From NCBI GenBank assembly GCA_937925685.1, contig CALAMI010000011.1, forward strand, positions 186,001 through 250,000: a DNA stretch of 64,000 nucleotides, in the 5' to 3' direction. The DNA is from Candidatus Binatia bacterium. GTDB lineage: Bacteria; Desulfobacterota; Binatia; HRBIN30. This document shows positions 61,515 to 64,000 of the stretch, one piece after another. The notes beneath the pieces are model-generated. The model did no database searches. It was not told the DNA's origin and saw nothing but the letters and a program-made list of their open reading frames with translations. Both the position numbers and the translations under genes were made by a program. Positions within the stretch are counted from its first letter, which is position 1; the number at the start of each line of letters is the position of its first letter.

Positions 61515-61895
61515 ATGCAGAACCTGAAGCACAAGCATCATGAAGTCGTCTTGCGCGCTTTTGACCGGCTTTTCGACCGGGCGGCGGCGAAGCTCCGCGT
61601 CGAAGTTTCGGAAGAGGAGAAACGCGCGGCGCGCAAAGACTTTGCCGAACGAGCTGCGCAAGCCATCGATTTATTCGCTCAAATGGGGGTGTTGGAGATT
61701 CCGGAGGAAGTCATGCAGCATATGGAAGCTTCCCTGGACAAGCTTTCTCCCGCCCAATTGATTGGTTACCTTGCTGCTTTGCCCCTGGTCCATCAGGCGC
61801 AAGAAGTGATGCGGCAACTGGCGTATCAGGCGGCACAACAGAAGCTGCTAGAACGTGTCATCGAACAGGCCGACGACACTTACGGCGGCAACTAA
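61515..61895 (+). CDS. Helical protein of unknown function
   Basis: 126 residues from the ATG at 61515. Predicted as almost entirely helical with coiled-coil-like charge patterns (VSEEEKRAARKDFAERA, HQAQEVMRQLAYQAAQQ). I recognise no family. It is divergent from the ComA-like operon and convergent with the phosphatase-superfamily gene. A longer frame begins at 61389 but has no helical pattern there. Confidence 0.6.
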   Translation: MQNLKHKHHEVVLRAFDRLFDRAAAKLRVEVSEEEKRAARKDFAERAAQAIDLFAQMGVLEIPEEVMQHMEASLDKLSPAQLIGYLAALPLVHQAQEVMRQLAYQAAQQKLLERVIEQADDTYGGN

Positions 61896-61990
61896 ACGAT
61901 TGGCTCCTCGAGGAAAGCCAGAGGAGCGCTCTACAGTCGTGGATGTCCTTAATCGCGGGCGCTGCACGGCGCGGCCCATGTCGTGCCGGG

Positions 61991-63916
61991 TTAGCTGGCG
62001 ACGCCGAACAGTTGCTGGCGAGCCGAGGGGCCGAGAGATCGGCCGCTTAACAGGAGGTGCCGCGGATTGTACTCGGGATGCCGTACCACCAGGCCGATCT
62101 CGTCGGCTGTTCGGTCTGCGGGAATGGCAAACCCCACGAGGCCGGCGGCATTGGTTTGGAGGTGAGCGATCAGCCGGTCCACGCCGGCGGTTACCCGCAC
62201 CTCTGCTCCCTCGATAGGCCGCAGCTCTCCACTGGGTTCGGGGTCGTTGTCGAACACGAATACCCGCGCCGTGCGTCCGTCAGGTGCGCGCTCCACGCGC
62301 ACGGCGAGATCTTTGAGCCAAATCATCGGTTCGCCCGTGATCGTGCGCATCCCGATCCGTTCCGGGTGCCGCGCTGGGTTGGCACGCAGCTCGACCCGCT
62401 GGGATGCCATGCCGTGGTCGGAGGTGATGACGAACAGCGTCGAGTGGAAAAGTCCTTTCCGCTGCAACACGTCGAGTACGACCCCGAGGCGGCGGTCGGT
62501 TTCTGCCACGGCAGCGCGCAATCCGGCGCCGTGGGGGCCATATTCATGCCCGGCACCATCGGTAAGTGCGAACTCGTGTGCGATAAACGCCGGCGGGGGT
62601 AGGGCAGGGTCGTCGAGCAAGGCCACAAGTTGCGCTAAACCACGGGCATCGAGAATGGCCTCGCGGTGTACGCTCTCTTTGCCCTCGGCTCGGTAGCGAG
62701 GGTCGATGTGCTCGACGAACTCGGCGGTGTAAGCGCGTAAACGGTCCCGCGGGCCGAGAAGGCGTTGCTCGAGTGCGGCGTGGTGCGCCCCCCGACTTTG
62801 CGGCTCATGGATGCTGACAGTGAGGACGTTCGCCCCCAGTACGCGTCGAAAGGCCTCGTAGAGCGTCTCCACGTCGCTGCCGAGAAAGCCTTCCGTTAGC
62901 ATGCCTTGTGCTTGCGGAGCGAGCGGCTCGCGACGCGCTCGATCGTAGTACGTTGGGTTGACAATATCATGGTGGCCACACCATGCGCCGGTGAGGATCG
63001 TGGCGTGGCTTGGCCACGTAATGCTGGGGAAATTCACCATAGAGCCGAAGGAAAACCATGCGCTAGAGTCCAGTAGCTGTCGCAAATGTTTGACTGCAGG
63101 ATCGCCGCTGGCCCACAAGTGAACGAGTTCGGAATGACTCAGGCCGTCCAATACGATCAAGTACACTCGCTCCGGTTTACGTCCGCAAGGGGATTGGAGA
63201 ATTTCATGGAGCACCCGACCATCCTGCCGCTCCAGGTACACATCCGGCTTCACGCCGCGTTCCGAAGCTCGCAGCCCGCTCCAGTCGCGCCCGTCAATGA
63301 GGGGGAACTTCATGATGTGGCAAATCGTCGGAGCAATATCCACGTGTCGTGCGGGCACGGCGTAACGACCGGGCACGATGCTGGGACCGGCGAAAGCCAA
63401 CGGGGCGCGTGACTGCACGACGTCTAATGCGCCATGCTGACCGTGTTGGACGCCAAATGCGTAACACTTCGGGCTGAGGACCAAATCACCCGTGTACGGG
63501 CTGTCGAACAATTGTGCAATGCGTTCGAGAGCGAACGGATAGGAGAGTTCAGTCGGCTCGATAAAAGCACAGTTCGGATCCGCAGTCGGGTAACCCGAGC
63601 GTTCGGCAGCGCGGCACTCTTCGTCCAGGCTAGCCACGGCTTCGGGGGCGGTGCGCTCGATGGGGTTGTCGCCAAGTTGTTCGACGATGCGGAAGGTCTG
63701 GCGACCGTTGGAGCGCCAGCGTTGGAAGCGCAAAAGTCCGCGCCGCGACCACACCTCGTACGTATCTCCGCGGCAAGTCAGCACGAGATCTACTTGATCG
63801 CGAACCTCGGGATCGTCCAGCAATGCGAGCAACGCCCGGTTGCCCGACTCCTCCTGCTCCGGGTCGAGCCCCTGGCCACCGCTGCGTTGCGGCCCCCAAA
63901 TTTGCTCCTCGCTCAT
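61991..63916 (-). CDS. Alkaline-phosphatase-superfamily protein with reordered domains
   Basis: A 641-residue protein. The central part (about 248-510) is an NPP/AP-type catalytic core: VLIVLDG-type D257, nucleophile region FPSITWPSHATILTG (T300), TDGAGHEYGPHG (D453, H457) and ITSDHGM (D500, H501). The last metal His and following strand of this fold normally lie near the C terminus. Here a matching block lies at the N terminus instead: YAFGVQHGQHGALD (158-164), then APLAFAGPSI and VDIAPTICHIM (193-203). The C-terminal 130 residues have no such block. It likely hydrolyses phosphodiesters or releases phosphate. The ATG at 63916 follows AAAGAG. No signal peptide. Confidence 0.82.
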   Translation of the reverse strand: MSEEQIWGPQRSGGQGLDPEQEESGNRALLALLDDPEVRDQVDLVLTCRGDTYEVWSRRGLLRFQRWRSNGRQTFRIVEQLGDNPIERTAPEAVASLDEECRAAERSGYPTADPNCAFIEPTELSYPFALERIAQLFDSPYTGDLVLSPKCYAFGVQHGQHGALDVVQSRAPLAFAGPSIVPGRYAVPARHVDIAPTICHIMKFPLIDGRDWSGLRASERGVKPDVYLERQDGRVLHEILQSPCGRKPERVYLIVLDGLSHSELVHLWASGDPAVKHLRQLLDSSAWFSFGSMVNFPSITWPSHATILTGAWCGHHDIVNPTYYDRARREPLAPQAQGMLTEGFLGSDVETLYEAFRRVLGANVLTVSIHEPQSRGAHHAALEQRLLGPRDRLRAYTAEFVEHIDPRYRAEGKESVHREAILDARGLAQLVALLDDPALPPPAFIAHEFALTDGAGHEYGPHGAGLRAAVAETDRRLGVVLDVLQRKGLFHSTLFVITSDHGMASQRVELRANPARHPERIGMRTITGEPMIWLKDLAVRVERAPDGRTARVFVFDNDPEPSGELRPIEGAEVRVTAGVDRLIAHLQTNAAGLVGFAIPADRTADEIGLVVRHPEYNPRHLLLSGRSLGPSARQQLFGVAS

Positions 63917-64000
63917 CTCTTTCTTCTCCCCATGTTCGTCGCTAGGGGCAACGGGCGGCCCGCTACATAGAAGGGCCGGGTGGAATGTGCTACGCGTGAC

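Overview
This is a 64 kb chromosomal segment with high GC and dense coding. It shows no rRNA, CRISPR array, insertion sequence or prophage. The gene content points to a Gram-negative, free-living, probably uncultivated bacterium. It encodes an Mpl-type muropeptide ligase, type IV minor pilins, several lipoproteins and tRNAs without an encoded CCA. It also has a DUF1329 protein, an F420-type LLM oxidoreductase, a large acyl-CoA cluster and a phosphatase with a long Thr/Pro/Ser linker. The mix resembles deltaproteobacterial or Candidatus Binatota genomes, but that is inference from gene style only.

Layout. 0-2 kb (minus): a CheY-like receiver coupled to thymidylate kinase and DNA polymerase III delta'. 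2.5-4.3 kb (minus): four overlapping minor-pilin genes. 5.0-6.5 kb: a small membrane protein with a clear terminator, then the molybdopterin genes moaB, moaD and moaE on the opposite strand. 6.6-10.8 kb: a Spy-like periplasmic protein, a Pro-rich protein, a dicarboxylate symporter, a DUF1329 protein and an AhpD-like protein. 10.9-14.5 kb: a muropeptide-recycling operon (LD-carboxypeptidase, serine hydrolase, Mpl), followed by a YjbQ protein. 15-19 kb: a phosphoesterase, MgtC, a small lipoprotein, a broken zinc-finger gene and tRNA-Ala. 19.8-30 kb: a CoA-thioester catabolic cluster ending in a TetR regulator. 31-38 kb: a MOT1-type molybdate transporter, a secreted protein, a three-gene heme-copper cluster (CuA subunit, subunit I, SCO/SenC) that looks like an sNOR-type nitric oxide reductase, and an LLM oxidoreductase. 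39-47 kb: a divergent ketol-acid reductoisomerase, a 2 kb gene-poor stretch, an acetyltransferase, a histidine kinase, a PLP enzyme, an RluA synthase and two small zinc-ribbon proteins. 47-57 kb: a linker-rich metallophosphoesterase, tRNA-Phe, an oxidoreductase, endonuclease III, lipoproteins, an SCP2 protein and a GalT-like protein. 57-64 kb: a methyltransferase, a 2-hydroxyacid dehydrogenase, a minus-strand trio (phosphosulfolactate synthase, ATP-grasp ligase, HAD hydrolase) and an unusually ordered alkaline-phosphatase-superfamily protein.

Most notable points: (1) the heme-copper subunit I has Asn where oxidases carry the cross-linked Tyr; (2) the ComA-like/ATP-grasp/HAD operon suggests an uncharacterised sulfonate pathway; (3) the alkaline-phosphatase-superfamily protein appears to carry the C-terminal part of the fold at its N terminus; (4) a thiolase-like protein plus DUF35 pair may be an acyl-CoA aldolase; (5) MoaD does not end in its Gly-Gly; (6) a pilin-like protein has no room for a leader peptide. 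About a dozen GC-rich intervals of 0.4-2 kb hold long open frames in several registers but nothing recognisable.
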